Assembly: GCA_030039975.1 (NCBI GenBank)
Contig: JASHUO010000759.1
Location: forward strand, 1-6,719
From: Alphaproteobacteria bacterium
GTDB lineage: Bacteria > Pseudomonadota > Alphaproteobacteria > ATCC43930 > CGMCC-115725
Direction: 5' to 3'
Length of the DNA: 6,719 nucleotides
In this document: positions 6,571-6,719 of the stretch, piece by piece
How positions within the stretch are numbered: the first letter of the stretch is position 1
How the letters are laid out: every line of letters starts with the position of its first letter
The notes under the pieces: model-generated
What the model was told of the DNA's origin: nothing
The model's database searches: none
What the model saw: only the letters and a program-made list of their open reading frames with translations
Made by a program: the position numbers and the translations under genes

Positions 6571-6719
6571 GCCTGCTGACGATCGACCGGCTCGATGTCC
6601 GCCACGGCCTGCTGCAAGCCGTGCGCGGCGTCTCGTTCGCGATGCAACAAGGCGAGATCCTCGCTTTGATCGGCGCCAACGGCGCCGGCAAGACGACGCT
6701 GCTGCGCACCGTGGCCGGG
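6567..6719 (+). CDS. ABC transporter ATP-binding protein, LivF-like (partial, 5' end)
   Basis: A GTG at 6567 overlaps the preceding TGA as GTGA, a classic coupled start. The frame is open for 51 codons to the window end. The peptide begins VSLLTIDRLDVRHGLLQAVR (initiator Met in practice) and reaches a Walker A at residues 36-43, GANGAGKT. The GxxxAVRGVSF strand followed by GEILALIG is typical of LivF, the second ATPase of branched-chain-amino-acid-type importers, which pairs with LivG. Its signature and Walker B motifs lie beyond the window. The permease genes are not in view upstream, so they likely follow. Confidence 0.85.

Overview
The window looks like chromosomal DNA of a high-GC alphaproteobacterium, probably Rhodospirillales or Hyphomicrobiales. 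The evidence is the strong G/C bias at third codon positions, a topoisomerase IV ParE opening with the alphaproteobacterial-looking 'MSDLFD', a short SPOR-less RlpA-type protein, and a branched-chain-amino-acid-type ABC cassette. The assignment is inferred from sequence character, not from any search.

Layout. Positions 1-96 are the last codons of a plus-strand MFS transporter. A hairpin then separates it from a minus-strand block read right to left: a YciA-like acyl-CoA thioesterase (1808-2209), an RlpA-like double-psi beta-barrel protein (1124-1684), and three small proteins (830-1030, 571-840, 150-353). The three small proteins are diverged copies of one another and could belong to an uncharacterised helical family. 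A strong terminator-like hairpin lies between rlpA and the first of them, and the first two overlap. From 2289 the plus strand carries parE, divergent from the thioesterase, with two overlapping inverted repeats in the 79 bp between them. After a 188 bp gap with dyad elements, an ABC uptake cassette begins: a Tat-type periplasmic binding protein (4463-5809), a LivG-like ATPase (5836-6570), and a LivF-like ATPase that overlaps it by 4 bp and runs off the window at 6719. The permease genes the cassette needs are not in view and probably lie downstream.

How the genes work together. The ABC genes form one operon: the binding protein captures a small solute, probably an amino acid or related compound, and the two ATPases power its import through an unseen membrane pair. 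The thioesterase, RlpA and ParE are housekeeping functions (acyl-CoA turnover, peptidoglycan and septum, chromosome decatenation) and share no evident pathway.

I see no phage, CRISPR, toxin-antitoxin, transposase or RNA gene. I did not find a clear new multi-gene system. The items most worth attention are the three-paralogue cluster, the paired hairpins before parE, the Gln-for-Glu change in the RlpA active-site motif, and the degenerate ABC signature in the LivG-like subunit.
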